Below, one piece after another: positions 45,160 to 56,125 of a DNA stretch of 64,000 nucleotides (position 1 is its first letter; each line of letters begins with the position of its first letter). The notes under the pieces are model-generated. The model worked only from the letters and a program-made list of their open reading frames with translations. It made no database searches and had not been told where the DNA came from. The stretch is taken from the NCBI RefSeq assembly GCF_024679245.1, contig NC_090177.1:47961353-48025352 (forward strand), in the 5' to 3' direction. Source of the stretch: Pseudorasbora parva (Eukaryota > Chordata > Actinopteri > Cypriniformes > Gobionidae). The position numbers and the translations under genes are program-made.

Positions 45160-48100
45160 TCAAGGTCGGTGGTGGCCGGGACCTCCTTTGTGTGGCCTCG
45201 GCCCCCCCGTCCGAATGACGACGTGCGGCCCACCCTGCAGCGTTGATCTTATTCTTTGCTCGCATGCGTGGAGGGGGACCGTCACGCGTTTCCCCACCAG
45301 CAGGTTTCTGGTGACCCAGATGGCATCCTTGATTACGTTAAGGGTGAGCCAGAGCGATGCAACTTCATGCGATGTTTGGGCTTTTAGGCCCTGACCCACC
45401 CCTAGGATGGCGAGCTTGTAGTCCACCTGGGCCCCACCCGCTGGCAGGCACGGGAAAAACAGGGGGCCGGCCCTGGCCCACAGGTCCCGCGCAGCACCGC
45501 ACTCCCAGAGCAGATGGTAGACGGTCTCCGGGGATTTGCACCCGGACCGCGGGCAGATGGGATTTTTGGCCATGCCTCTGGAGTGCATAACCGCCCTGAC
45601 CGGGAGGATCTCATGAGCCACCATCCATGACAAGTCCTTGTGTCCATTCTGGAGAGCGGGGTGAGCAGCATTCTTCCAGACCAATTTTGCCTCACTTAGA
45701 GTGAGGTTTGGAATTGGACTCACCGGTTCCCGGTCCTGCACAAAGGAGACAAGAGATTTGTGGTTGGTTAAAATGGTGACGTCTTGTTGTTCTAAAAAAT
45801 GTTTCTTTAAAAACTTTTTTATAAAACTGTACTCTGTGGGTAGATTAAAAGATACTGGACTTCTCAAATCAATTGGTAAAATCTTCAGTGCTCTTAGGTA
45901 AGACCCCATCCAAAACCGTGCCATGGCTGCCGTCTTATTTTCTTTGGATGGGGTCGTGGCATATCTTAAATGTAGGGCGGTGAAGCGGCTGCCTAAAAAC
46001 AGGTGGGGGTCTGGGAGCCCTTTTCCACCATTTTCTGGTCTCCTCTTGACCACGTCCCTCTTCAACCTCTCCCACTTGGACCCCCACAGGAAATAAAACA
46101 CCGCCCTTTCTAATTTCTTTAGGAATTTCCTAGGTGGGATAAAAACAGAACAAACAAGTGACATTAGAGGTAAAATGATGGCTTTAAAAATTAAAACTTT
46201 GCCCTCCAAAGTCATCTGTCGTAGTCCCCAAAACCCCAGTCTTTTCCTAACTTTCCCTAATAAGTCAGTCCAGTTTTCCCGTCCACCCCCTTCCTTGTCA
46301 AATTTAACTCCTAAAATCTTAAAATCTGTCTCCTTAAAATCTACATTAAGTCCGCCTGTGTCTCTGTCGTCCCACGGTCCAAAGAGCAGGGCCTCGGACT
46401 TGCTTCTGTTGAGTTTTGCGCCCGAGGCCCGACCGTACCAGTCCGTCAAGTCCATAGCTCTTTGTATTGATAAAACGTCCGTGGCTAAAAGAGTTACGTC
46501 GTCCATGTAGAGCACACATGTCGCTGTCAGTCCACTGGTCCCTGGAATGTCTATTCCTTTTATCCATGTATCCCTTCTCAAGATCTGTGCCAGTGGCTCA
46601 ATACAAGCCACATACAAAAGGGGGGATAAAGGACACCCCTGACGGACACCGCTGCGAATATTTACCGCTTTAGAGAGATGACCATTTACAAGGATTTTGC
46701 TGACTAAGCCCTCGTACAGCAGTCCCACCCAAGCTATGAACCTCTTCGGAAAACCCATTTTTTGCAGTACCTGAAACAGGTACTGGTGCGAGACTCGGTC
46801 AAAAGCTTTCTCAAAATCTAAATTTAGGACTACTAGCCGGATGTTTCTGTCTCTCGCAAAACAGATGGCATCTCTAATCAGAACCAGGCTGTCTGTTATC
46901 CTTCTTCCGGGCACAGCACAAGCTTGATCCGGGTGGATTACGTCCTCTAAAACTGTCGACATACGTGTGGCTAAAATCTTACTAAAAAGTTTACAATCAA
47001 AATTTAAAAGAGTGATTGGTCTCCAGTTTTTTAAGTCAGTCCGGTCTCCTGTTTTGTAAAGTAAAGAAACTATCCCTGTTCTAAAACTGTCTGGAAGTTT
47101 GTCAACCGTCTCAAAGTCTTTAAAAACAGTCAATAGTTCATGAGCTAAAATATCCCAAAAGGTTAGATAAAATTCCAGGGGGAGTCCATCTACTCCTGGG
47201 GACTTCCCCCTTTTAAAACTTTTGAGGGATTTGTGCATTTCTAAAATGGTAAAATCTTGGGTTAAAAGCTCATTTTCACTGTTGACTTTACTGACTATGA
47301 ATTCTAAAACTTCCTTTACAGTATCACTGTTTACATATTTTGTACTATATAATTCTCTGTAAAAATCTTCAACCCCTTTTAAAATTTCCCTTGTCGTTTT
47401 CGCTTCCCCCCCTTCTACTTTTACATTGATTATATTCCTTCTTTGTGTCATTATCTTTTTAAAAAAGTACCTAGTACATTTTTCACCTTCTTCTATTTCT
47501 CTTTCTTTACTTCTTAAAATGACCCCTTTGCTCTGAAGACTGGATAAAACTGACATTTCTTTTTTAACCTCTTGTATTTCATCATTAAAATCAAAACCAT
47601 TGTTAAAAAGGGTAAAATATCTCTGTAGTCTTTTTTGCAGCCCCATCATGTGTCTCCTTTCCTTATCTTTCTTTTCTTTACCTACTTTCCTAAAAAACTG
47701 TCTCGTCCGGTCTTTTACCATCTCCCACCAATGTGCATGTGTCTCATAAAAGTCTCGGAGGGTCTGCCATTGGCTGAACTGCTCCCTATATTCCTTTACT
47801 ACGTCCTCATCTTCTAAGAGGGAGCAGTTCAGCTTCCACAGCCCTCCCCCTACCGTCACACCCGTGGGTAGTGAAAGGGTGCAGGATAGCATTAGGTGGT
47901 CAGAAAAGAAGAGGGGAGTCAATGTAGCATCGGTTGGCGGGCAGTCTCTTGTAAAAATATAGTCGATTCGAGAGGCTTTGGCGCCATCACTACTGAACCA
48001 AGTGTAGCCCTCCTCTCTTTGATGCATGTTTTTAAAACAGTCGACTAAATTAAAATCTCTAACTAAACCCTGTAATAAAACCGATGTCTTATCAATTTTA

Positions 48101-48606
48101 AAATCTTCTCCAACCCTCTTTCTATCTTTTTTTGATAACACACAATTAAAATCCCCTGCCACCACTACCGGAACTCTTCCTAACATGTGGGGCTGCAAGT
48201 CTTCTAAAAGCTCATACCTATCATTTTTTTCCGTAAAACCATACACATTAAGAACATTAAAATCTCTACCTAAAAAATTTAGATTTGCTAAAAGCGCTCG
48301 CCCTTCCCTCACCACCGTGCTGCCCTTCACCAAGATATTTGGGTTTTTAATTAAAATGGCAACACCGTCGTTCTTGTTAAGGTTTGAGCCGCTCCATATG
48401 GAGGGACCAGGGGACCATAGCTCCTCCATTTTTGTGTACCTGTTTAAAAAGGGTAGAGCACACTCCTGTAATAAAAACAAATCTGATTTGCAAGTATTTA
48501 AAAAGGATAAAATGCTCTGTGCTCGTATGGTGGCTCTCACGCTTCTCACATTTATGGTTGAAATGGTGAGGGCCATGAGCAGTGTTATTAAAAAGGTATG
48601 AGACAT
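45160..48606 (-). CDS. LINE 1 ORF2: APE-like endonuclease and reverse transcriptase
   Basis: The 1,148-aa protein nicks target DNA and copies the element RNA by target-primed reverse transcription. The endonuclease/exonuclease/phosphatase domain (about 15-245) shows N19, Q-E48, G-D-F-N at 151-154, S-R-I-D-Y at 212-216 and S-D-H at 235-237. A lysine/glutamate-rich linker follows. The RT (about 450-760) has the conserved NWRPITLLN, the DFEKAFD block, GVRQGCPLSP, and YMDD at 700-703. A C-terminal C-x4-C-x7-H-x4-C knuckle is at 1018-1036, as in other Tx1/L1-like elements. The ATG at 48606 lies 46 bp after ORF1. No frameshift or stop is seen, so it appears complete. The C-terminal tail differs from LINE 2 because of a one-base length difference near 45,180. 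Confidence 0.95.
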   Translation of the reverse strand: MSHTFLITLLMALTISTINVRSVRATIRAQSILSFLNTCKSDLFLLQECALPFLNRYTKMEELWSPGPSIWSGSNLNKNDGVAILIKNPNILVKGSTVVREGRALLANLNFLGRDFNVLNVYGFTEKNDRYELLEDLQPHMLGRVPVVVAGDFNCVLSKKDRKRVGEDFKIDKTSVLLQGLVRDFNLVDCFKNMHQREEGYTWFSSDGAKASRIDYIFTRDCPPTDATLTPLFFSDHLMLSCTLSLPTGVTVGGGLWKLNCSLLEDEDVVKEYREQFSQWQTLRDFYETHAHWWEMVKDRTRQFFRKVGKEKKDKERRHMMGLQKRLQRYFTLFNNGFDFNDEIQEVKKEMSVLSSLQSKGVILRSKEREIEEGEKCTRYFFKKIMTQRRNIINVKVEGGEAKTTREILKGVEDFYRELYSTKYVNSDTVKEVLEFIVSKVNSENELLTQDFTILEMHKSLKSFKRGKSPGVDGLPLEFYLTFWDILAHELLTVFKDFETVDKLPDSFRTGIVSLLYKTGDRTDLKNWRPITLLNFDCKLFSKILATRMSTVLEDVIHPDQACAVPGRRITDSLVLIRDAICFARDRNIRLVVLNLDFEKAFDRVSHQYLFQVLQKMGFPKRFIAWVGLLYEGLVSKILVNGHLSKAVNIRSGVRQGCPLSPLLYVACIEPLAQILRRDTWIKGIDIPGTSGLTATCVLYMDDVTLLATDVLSIQRAMDLTDWYGRASGAKLNRSKSEALLFGPWDDRDTGGLNVDFKETDFKILGVKFDKEGGGRENWTDLLGKVRKRLGFWGLRQMTLEGKVLIFKAIILPLMSLVCSVFIPPRKFLKKLERAVFYFLWGSKWERLKRDVVKRRPENGGKGLPDPHLFLGSRFTALHLRYATTPSKENKTAAMARFWMGSYLRALKILPIDLRSPVSFNLPTEYSFIKKFLKKHFLEQQDVTILTNHKSLVSFVQDREPVSPIPNLTLSEAKLVWKNAAHPALQNGHKDLSWMVAHEILPVRAVMHSRGMAKNPICPRSGCKSPETVYHLLWECGAARDLWARAGPLFFPCLPAGGAQVDYKLAILGVGQGLKAQTSHEVASLWLTLNVIKDAIWVTRNLLVGKRVTVPLHACEQRIRSTLQGGPHVVIRTGGPRPHKGGPGHHRP

Positions 48607-48652
48607 TTAAGACAATGATAAAAAGACTACAATAAAACCATTAAAAAACGTA

Positions 48653-49993
48653 TTATGTTATATCTTGTTTCACCTGCTTTTCCTTTCTCCCCTGAGGACT
48701 GGGGTCGGGAAAGCAAGTGCTCACCACCTCAGGAGCTACAGAGGAATCCTCTTGCATCTCCTTTGGTGATGATGTTCTTAGCTTTATGTGCAAAAAGGAT
48801 ACCTCATTTGGGGATTCTAGGGGCCATATATGTTCCAGATCTTCCAAAACGGAACTATCTGGACTATGTGCTGCCCTAGCTTTCTTCTCCTCTATGTCAG
48901 ATAGAGGAGATCCCGCAGGTCTTTTTTGCACCTGAGCATTTGGGAGTGAAACGTTAATTTCACTCCCACTGGATTCCACCGCTAGGTCTGAAACCGTTTC
49001 TAGGGAGGAAACTGTTGTTTCCTCTCTTTCCTCTTCTTCCATTTCTATCACATGTTCTATTGTTTCCTCCCTTTCCTCTTCTTCCATTTCTTTGTCAGGT
49101 TCTGTTGGAGAACATGACTCCGCCCCTGTGGCCGCCCCACTTCCTTGTTCCTGACCACTCCCTGAGGCTGGCTGGGAAATTGAAATTCCCGCCAAATCCT
49201 CAGGGACCGCCTCCTCTCTTTGTTCTTTTGATTGTTCTGGTTGTGGGGCGGCCATTTTGTTGCCTTTGAGTTTGTTGGCAAAACTTTTTGGGCAATCTCT
49301 GTAGAGATGGTTTGATTCTCCACATAGGTTGCACCGCCTGCCATTGGTACAATCATCAAAAATGTGCCCAATTTCTTTACACTTCCCACACACTAACTCT
49401 TGGCATGCATCAGCTAGATGCCCAACTCTTCCACATTTCCTACACAACTTAGGCATCCCTTGGTAGTGTATGTAGCCTCTGTTTTCTCCCAGCACAATCA
49501 TGGAAGGCAGATGTTTCAGGCCTTGGTAGCCCCCAGCCTCTTCCCATTGTTTAATGGGAATCCGCCAGGAGCAGTTCCAAATGCCGTCCTCATCTAGCAC
49601 TTTGATAGGCTGGCTTCTAACAGTGCAAAATCTACCCAACCAGACACAAATATCATCCCCTGTCACTGTTTCGTTAAACATTCTGACAATCACAGTTTTA
49701 AGTGTGTTATCTGAAAGTTTTTCCACAGTGAACATGGAGAACTGGGCCTTAACAGAGTCAAACCTTTGCCAAAAGTCATTCAGCAGGGAAGCAGTTTTAA
49801 AACTCAAATCAAAACCCTTGTTCAGGGGCAGAGTCATCAAACAGTTTAAATCCTCAGGTCTAAAATTGAGGGTTTTCTGGATCAGCTTCCTGGAGAAGTC
49901 TAGACGAGACAACCCCAGGAGCTTACCATCCACCTCTCTAAATAAAAAGCGCACGCTGTGGTGCCTCCGCATGCCAGCACGAGCAGCCGACAT
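48653..49993 (-). CDS. LINE 1 ORF1: RNA-binding protein with three CCHC knuckles
   Basis: This 446-aa protein is the likely nucleic-acid-binding and RNP partner of ORF2. Three zinc knuckles are contiguous: C184-C187-H192-C197, C202-C205-H210-C215 and C221-C224-H229-C234. Residues about 85-145 may form an RRM-like fold, as in other Tx1-type ORF1s (inferred). The C-terminal half is acidic, Ser/Glu-rich, with two near-identical MEEEEREET segments, and looks disordered. The ATG at 49993 has a strong Kozak context (CCACC before ATG). It is conserved in LINE 2, mostly in the N-terminal half and the knuckles. Confidence 0.93.
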   Translation of the reverse strand: MSAARAGMRRHHSVRFLFREVDGKLLGLSRLDFSRKLIQKTLNFRPEDLNCLMTLPLNKGFDLSFKTASLLNDFWQRFDSVKAQFSMFTVEKLSDNTLKTVIVRMFNETVTGDDICVWLGRFCTVRSQPIKVLDEDGIWNCSWRIPIKQWEEAGGYQGLKHLPSMIVLGENRGYIHYQGMPKLCRKCGRVGHLADACQELVCGKCKEIGHIFDDCTNGRRCNLCGESNHLYRDCPKSFANKLKGNKMAAPQPEQSKEQREEAVPEDLAGISISQPASGSGQEQGSGAATGAESCSPTEPDKEMEEEEREETIEHVIEMEEEEREETTVSSLETVSDLAVESSGSEINVSLPNAQVQKRPAGSPLSDIEEKKARAAHSPDSSVLEDLEHIWPLESPNEVSFLHIKLRTSSPKEMQEDSSVAPEVVSTCFPDPSPQGRKEKQVKQDIT

Positions 49994-50200
49994 GGTGGAG
50001 GCACCAACAGCCTAAAAACTGTAAAATAACAATAAATACAATAAATAGATAAAATAATAAAAGTCTTACCTTAAAAACTGTTGAACCGTAAAAAAGCAGG
50101 ATCACTCTACCTCTCAGAAGTTGTGCGGCTCGGGACACAAAAGGATCTCGAGCCAGGAAACCTCAGAGAGGCGATCGCAGTCTCAACCGTTCGACCAGAT
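49994..50200 (-). other. 5' UTR of LINE 1
   Basis: 207 bp with a strong 5' splice-site match AAG-GTAAGA (donor G at 50069), then an AT-rich stretch and pyrimidine-rich TTTTTAG (50012) just before the ORF1 ATG. Both signals are kept in LINE 2. The implied intron of about 58 nt is shorter than usual for vertebrates. Confidence 0.5.
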
Positions 50201-50232
50201 ACTTGATCTTAGCCAAAAGGCCGAGAAGCGAT
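50201..50232 (-). pseudogene. U2: U2 snRNA copy 18, 5' fragment (nt 1-32) with intact promoter
   Basis: The first 32 nt of U2 up to ...AAGATCAAGT, then the LINE. The PSE upstream (about 50,274-50,292) is present, so transcription could start here and run into the LINE. The G tract nearby is one G shorter than in other units. Confidence 0.95.
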
Positions 50233-51239
50233 GACACAATGACGCAGCGGCAGGGGAGCCGGCAAAGGCGACGCCCATCTGGGAAGCGGTGAGGGGGGAG
50301 GGTTGGCAAAGGCCTTACGTCGTAGAGACCTGAAACTTTGAGGGATGGTACTAGCCACTCGCTCTACAACATCACCAAGGCTGGCCCCCCGATGGGCCCG
50401 GCACGAAATGGCTCGTAGCTCCCAAACCGCACGCCGCAGAACCAAGTGTCTTATATCATCGGAATCCTTGGCTCGAGCCGAGCGAGACGCATGCCTCGGA
50501 TTCGAAGGTTGCGCTGGCGAAATTTTCGGGTATTTGGGATTTTGTGAAAAACCTACTTTTGCACACTAGTCCTAGGTCTTTTGCCCGATCTGGCCCAAAC
50601 CAGTGCAGAAAGATTCTCTGGAGTCTGACTGTCCGTCCAGATTGGAAAAAAAGTGGGAATTTCGATTCAGCTTGGCGGCGGCAGGCCGAAACCTACGGGC
50701 TGGGCGAGGCGGGGTCTGCTAGAACGGCTATAGCTCTTGGACGGAACGAGACAATTTCACCCAAGCCGGTACACCCGTGCACGGGCTCAGTCTGGGGTCA
50801 GGCGAGAAAGGACGCGGTGAATGGCCACCTAGTGGCGCTTTAAAATGAAAAAGCAACAACATGAGAGCGGCTATAGGCGAACGTATGTCGCGTGCTTTTT
50901 CACAGCACGCGCACGAGACAGTCGTACCATACGACAGAAAACCTCCATCCGAACAACTTTGCCTTTGGGACCACTGCTGTCAATCAACTCGTCCGTTGAA
51001 TATCAAAGTTTGTGGGAAAAACCACATTCGGCAAACCGGTCGCAGGTTTCGACAACCTCGATGAAAACAAACGCAGTTCAGTTCTCTGAACTCTCCGGGT
51101 CACTGGCTGACACAGCAGAAAGAGACAGAAACATAACAAAACTGGTGCAACTTCACCCTTTGGGGCAGTGGGCGGCGCCACAAGCGTCAAGAACCGCACG
51201 CTTTTTCCCTCCACGCTATCTGCTTTTAACCAGTGTGTA

Positions 51240-51403
51240 CAGGGGAGAGCGCGAACGCAGTCCCCCACTACCATAAATTATGCAGTCGAGATTCCCACAT
51301 TTGGGGAATTCGCAGGGGTCAGCACAACCGGAGTGCAATGGCCGAGCCTCGCCCTGGGTGAACCACCTTCCTGATCATGGTGTCTCCCCTGCCAGGTAAG
51401 TAT
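51240..51403 (-). ncRNA. U1: U1 snRNA, copy 18
   Basis: Intact; A123; private C-to-T at 50,643 in its 3' flank. Confidence 0.97.
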
Positions 51404-51868
51404 GAGTTGCCTGGCCTCCAGGCAGAGGCGCCCTATCCCCCTTCGCCATCCTCAAACACGGTGACCTTCCCCTCCCCCAAGAAAAGGAAGGACGGGGCAC
51501 CTTCCATTGCTTGACTGCTGCGTGCGTGCGTGCGTGACCTTGATTTGAATCAGGTGTCCCTAATCCATCCAACACAAACCCCTGATTCGACTCATCAGCT
51601 CGTTGGTAAAGACTCTCAAATAAGAGGGACATCAAAAAACGTGCTGTGACGGTGATGAGTCAGCCGGCCGGCAACCGACGCTTTTGTTCTTCTTTTTTCC
51701 CTATGCTCATATGACCGCAGCTTGCTGCTTTCTCTGTGGCACGGTCATCGTTGCGTCACCTCATCGTCATTCTGTATGCGCTTCCTGCGTATTTCTGTAT
51801 TCTCTGACAAAATTCCAGTGGTGTTGTTGGTTCTTCTATTAGTCACAACAATTCGCAGTCCCCAAAAA

Positions 51869-52060
51869 GGGGAAGCACACCGTTCCTGGAGGCACTGCAA
51901 TACCAGGTCGATGCGTGGAGTGGACGGAGCAAGCCCCGGTCCAGGCTCCATGTGCCAAAAATCAATTTAATATGCAGTCCCCGGATAGGGGACGTATCAG
52001 ATATTAAACTGATAAGAACAGATACTACACTTGATCTTAGCCAAAAGGCCGAGAAGCGAT
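51869..52060 (-). ncRNA. U2: U2 snRNA, copy 19 (G118U, A120G)
   Basis: Full length but with two substitutions in stem-loop III (nt 118 and 120; positions 51,943 and 51,941) and an A-to-C at 52,064 (-4). It is the most diverged intact U2 in the window and lies between the two LINE-broken copies. Confidence 0.95.
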
Positions 52061-53068
52061 GACCCAATGACGCAGCGGCAGGGGAGCCGGCAAAGGCGAC
52101 GCCCATCTGGGAAGCGGTGAGGGGGGGAGGGTTGGCAAAGGCCTTACGTCGTAGAGACCTGAAACTTTGAGGGATGGTACTAGCCACTCGCTCTACAACA
52201 TCACCAAGGCTGGCCCCCCGATGGGCCCGGCACGAAATGGCTCGTAGCTCCCAAACCGCACGCCGCAGAACCAAGTGTCTTATATCATCGGAATCCTTGG
52301 CTCGAGCCGAGCGAGACGCATGCCTCGGATTCGAAGGTTGCGCTGGCGAAATTTTCGGGTATTTGGGATTTTGTGAAAAACCTACTTTTGCACACTAGTC
52401 CTAGGTCTTTTGCCCGATCTGGCCCAAACCAGTGCAGAAAGATTCTCTGGAGTCTGACTGTCCGTCCAGATCGGAAAAAAAGTGGGAATTTCGATTCAGC
52501 TTGGCGGCGGCAGGCCGAAACCTACGGGCTGGGCGAGGCGGGGTCTGCTAGAACGGCTATAGCTCTTGGACGGAACGAGACAATTTCACCCAAGCCGGTA
52601 CACCCGTGCACGGGCTCAGTCTGGGGTCAGGCGAGAAAGGACGCGGTGAATGGCCACCTAGTGGCGCTTTAAAATGAAAAAGCAACAACATGAGAGCGGC
52701 TATAGGCGAACGTATGTCGCGTGCTTTTTCACAGCACGCGCACGAGACAGTCGTACCATACGACAGAAAACCTCCATCCGAACAACTTTGCCTTTGGGAC
52801 CACTGCTGTCAATCAACTCGTCCGTTGAATATCAAAGTTTGTGGGAAAAACCACATTCGGCAAACCGGTCGCAGGTTTCGACAACCTCGATGAAAACAAA
52901 CGCAGTTCAGTTCTCTGAACTCTCCGGGTCACTGGCTGACACAGCAGAAAGAGACAGAAACATAACAAAACTGGTGCAACTTCACCCTTTGGGGCAGTGG
53001 GCGGCGCCACAAGCGTCAAGAACTGCACGCTTTTTCCCTCCACGCTATCTGCTTTTAACCAGTGTGTA

Positions 53069-53232
53069 CAGGGGAGAGCGCGAACGCAGTCCCCCACTAC
53101 CATAAATTATGCAGTCGAGATTCCCACATTTGGGGAATTCGCAGGGGTCAGCACAACCGGAGTGCAATGGCCGAGCCTCGCCCTGGGTGAACCACCTTCC
53201 TGATCATGGTGTCTCCCCTGCCAGGTAAGTAT
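53069..53232 (-). ncRNA. U1: U1 snRNA, copy 19
   Basis: Intact; A123; private C-to-T near 53,024 in its 3' flank. Confidence 0.97.
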
Positions 53233-53701
53233 GAGTTGCCTGGCCTCCAGGCAGAGGCGCCCTATCCCCCTTCGCCATCCTCAAACACGGTGACCTTCCC
53301 CTCCCCCAAGAAAAGGAAGGACGGGGCACCTTCCATTGCTTGACTGCTGCGTGCGTGCGTGCGTGACCTTGATTTGAATCAGGTGTCCCTAATCCATCCA
53401 ACACAAACCCCTGATTCGACTCATCAGCTCGTTGGTAAAGACTCTCAAATAAGAGGGACATCAAAAAACGTGCTGTGACGGTGATGAGTCAGCCGGCCGG
53501 CAACCGACGCTTTTGTTCTTCTTTTTTCCCTATGCTCATATGACCGCAGCTTGCTGCTTTCTCTGTGGCACGGTCATCGTTGCGTCACCTCATCGTCATT
53601 CTGTATGCGCTTCCTGCGTATTTCTGTATTCTCTGACAAAAAAAATTCCAGTGGTGTTGTTGGTTCTTCTATTAGTCACAACAATTCGCAGTCCCCAAAA
53701 A

Positions 53702-53893
53702 GGGGAAGCACACCGTTCCTGGAGGCACTGCAATACCAGGTCGATGCGTGGAGTGGACGGAGCAAGCCCCGGTTCCGGCTCCATGTGCCAAAAATCAATT
53801 TAATATGCAGTCCCCGGATAGGGGACGTATCAGATATTAAACTGATAAGAACAGATACTACACTTGATCTTAGCCAAAAGGCCGAGAAGCGAT
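53702..53893 (-). ncRNA. U2: U2 snRNA, copy 20
   Basis: Intact; A8 3' flank reappears. Confidence 0.97.
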
Positions 53894-54901
53894 GACACAA
53901 TGACGCAGCGGCAGGGGAGCCGGCAAAGGCGACGCCCATCTGGGAAGCGGTGAGGGGGGGAGGGTTGGCAAAGGCCTTACGTCGTAGAGACCTGAAACTT
54001 TGAGGGATGGTACTAGCCACTCGCTCTACAACATCACCAAGGCTGGCCCCCCGATGGGCCCGGCACGAAATGGCTCGTAGCTCCCAAACCGCACGCCGCA
54101 GAACCAAGTGTCTTATATCATCGGAATCCTTGGCTCGAGCCGAGCGAGACGCATGCCTCGGATTCGAAGGTTGCGCTGGCGAAATTTTCGGGTATTTGGG
54201 ATTTTGTGAAAAACCTACTTTTGCACACTAGTCCTAGGTCTTTTGCCCGATCTGGCCCAAACCAGTGCAGAAAGATTCTCTGGAGTCTGACTGTCCGTCC
54301 AGATCGGAAAAAAAGTGGGAATTTCGATTCAGCTTGGCGGCGGCAGGCCGAAACCTACGGGCTGGGCGAGGCGGGGTCTGCTAGAACGGCTATAGCTCTT
54401 GGACGGAACGAGACAATTTCACCCAAGCCGGTACACCCGTGCACGGGCTCAGTCTGGGGTCAGGCGAGAAAGGACGCGGTGAATGGCCACCTAGTGGCGC
54501 TTTAAAATGAAAAAGCAACAACATGAGAGCGGCTATAGGCGAACGTATGTCGCGTGCTTTTTCACAGCACGCGCACGAGACAGTCGTACCATACGACAGA
54601 AAACCTCCATCCGAACAACTTTGCCTTTGGGACCACTGCTGTCAATCAACTCGTCCGTTGAATATCAAAGTTTGTGGGAAAAACCACATTCGGCAAACCG
54701 GTCGCAGGTTTCGACAACCTCGATGAAAACAAACGCAGTTCAGTTCTCTGAACTCTCCGGGTCACTGGCTGACACAGCAGAAAGAGACAGAAACATAACA
54801 AAACTGGTGCAACTTCACCCTTTGGGGCAGTGGGCGGCGCCACAAGCGTCAAGAACCGCACGCTTTTTCCCTCCACGCTATCTGCTTTTAACCAGTGTGT
54901 A

Positions 54902-55065
54902 CAGGGGAGAGCGCGAACGCAGTCCCCCACTACCATAAATTATGCAGTCGAGATTCCCACATTTGGGGAATTCGCAGGGGTCAGCACAACCGGAGTGCAA
55001 TGGCCGAGCCTCGCCCTGGGTGAACCACCTTCCTGATCATGGTGTCTCCCCTGCCAGGTAAGTAT
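54902..55065 (-). ncRNA. U1: U1 snRNA, copy 20
   Basis: Intact; A123; downstream of the U2 copy broken by LINE 2. Confidence 0.97.
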
Positions 55066-55534
55066 GAGTTGCCTGGCCTCCAGGCAGAGGCGCCCTATCC
55101 CCCTTCGCCATCCTCAAACACGGTGACCTTCCCCTCCCCCAAGAAAAGGAAGGACGGGGCACCTTCCATTGCTTGACTGCTGCGTGCGTGCGTGCGTGAC
55201 CTTGATTTGAATCAGGTGTCCCTAATCCATCCAACACAAACCCCTGATTCGACTCATCAGCTCGTTGGTAAAGACTCTCAAATAAGAGGGACATCAAAAA
55301 ACGTGCTGTGACGGTGATGAGTCAGCCGGCCGGCAACCGACGCTTTTGTTCTTCTTTTTTCCCTATGCTCATATGACCGCAGCTTGCTGCTTTCTCTGTG
55401 GCACGGTCATCGTTGCGTCACCTCATCGTCATTCTGTATGCGCTTCCTGCGTATTTCTGTATTCTCTGACAAAAAAAATTCCAGTGGTGTTGTTGGTTCT
55501 TCTATTAGTCACAACAATTCGCAGTCCCCAAAAA

Positions 55535-55689
55535 GGGGAAGCACACCGTTCCTGGAGGCACTGCAATACCAGGTCGATGCGTGGAGTGGACGGAGCAAGC
55601 CCCGGTTCCGGCTCCATGTGCCAAAAATCAATTTAATATGCAGTCCCCGGATAGGGGACGTATCAGATATTAAACTGATAAGAACAGAT
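55535..55689 (-). pseudogene. U2: U2 snRNA copy 21, 3' fragment (nt 38-192)
   Basis: Same breakpoint as copy 18, directly after the T/A-rich tail of LINE 2; A8 3' flank. Confidence 0.95.
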
Positions 55690-56091
55690 TTTTTTTTTTT
55701 TTCTTTCGAAAAAAGTTTTATTGTCACACATTTCTTTTTTTCCATTCAAACCTCACATTTCTTTTCTTTTTAAACATACATGTTTACACAGATTAAAACC
55801 AACAGTTTTGCATTCTTAGTTAAAATCAGTCAGTGTAGTGTGTTGTGTAAAGTCCATGTATGCAAGTCAGTGTGGTGTTAGAAAAAGGGATAAAAGTATA
55901 AATAGCAAATAAATACAAGCCAGTTAAAACACAATAAAATCATTCTGTTTAAAAATCTCTGTTGTGCAGGACCGGGGGTGAGTCCCTATCAAGAATGTCC
56001 ATTCACTCCAGGTCTCCAGAACAGGTTCAGGACTCCCCGCTTCAAAGGCCCAGCGGAAATCCCCTCTCCTCCGGCCCGCTGGCCCGCTGTT

Positions 56092-56125
56092 CCCGTAGCC
56101 AGAGTGGTGAGGGTGCATCTACGGG
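56092..56125 (-). other. Conserved stem-loop of LINE 2
   Basis: Same CCCGTAG/CTACGGG stem and 20-nt loop as 45123-45156, at the same place relative to the ORF2 end. Confidence 0.55.

Larger units (their letters stand above)
44736..50200 (-). mobile_element. U2-specific LINE 1, Tx1-clade (Keno-like), full length
   Basis: A 5,465-bp non-LTR retrotransposon in the sense orientation of U2. It has a 5' UTR of about 207 bp, ORF1, a 46-bp gap, ORF2, then a 424-bp 3' UTR (44736-45159) with AATAAA (44754-44759) and a short A tail abutting U2 nt 38. The other end abuts U2 nt 32, so U2 nt 33-37 (GTAGT) are missing and there is no clear target-site duplication. The APE-type endonuclease plus CCHC ORF1 and exact U2 placement match the Tx1-like, U2-specific Keno lineage reported from zebrafish. 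The family name is inferred from placement and domain order. Both ORFs are open, so it may be active or recently active. Confidence 0.95.

Noticed and set aside
50196..50200. CAGAT at the LINE 1 5' end as a target-site duplication of 44731-44735
   Set aside because: LINE 2 has CAAGAC at this place, and the following target bases (ACTAC) are missing rather than duplicated; it looks like element sequence.
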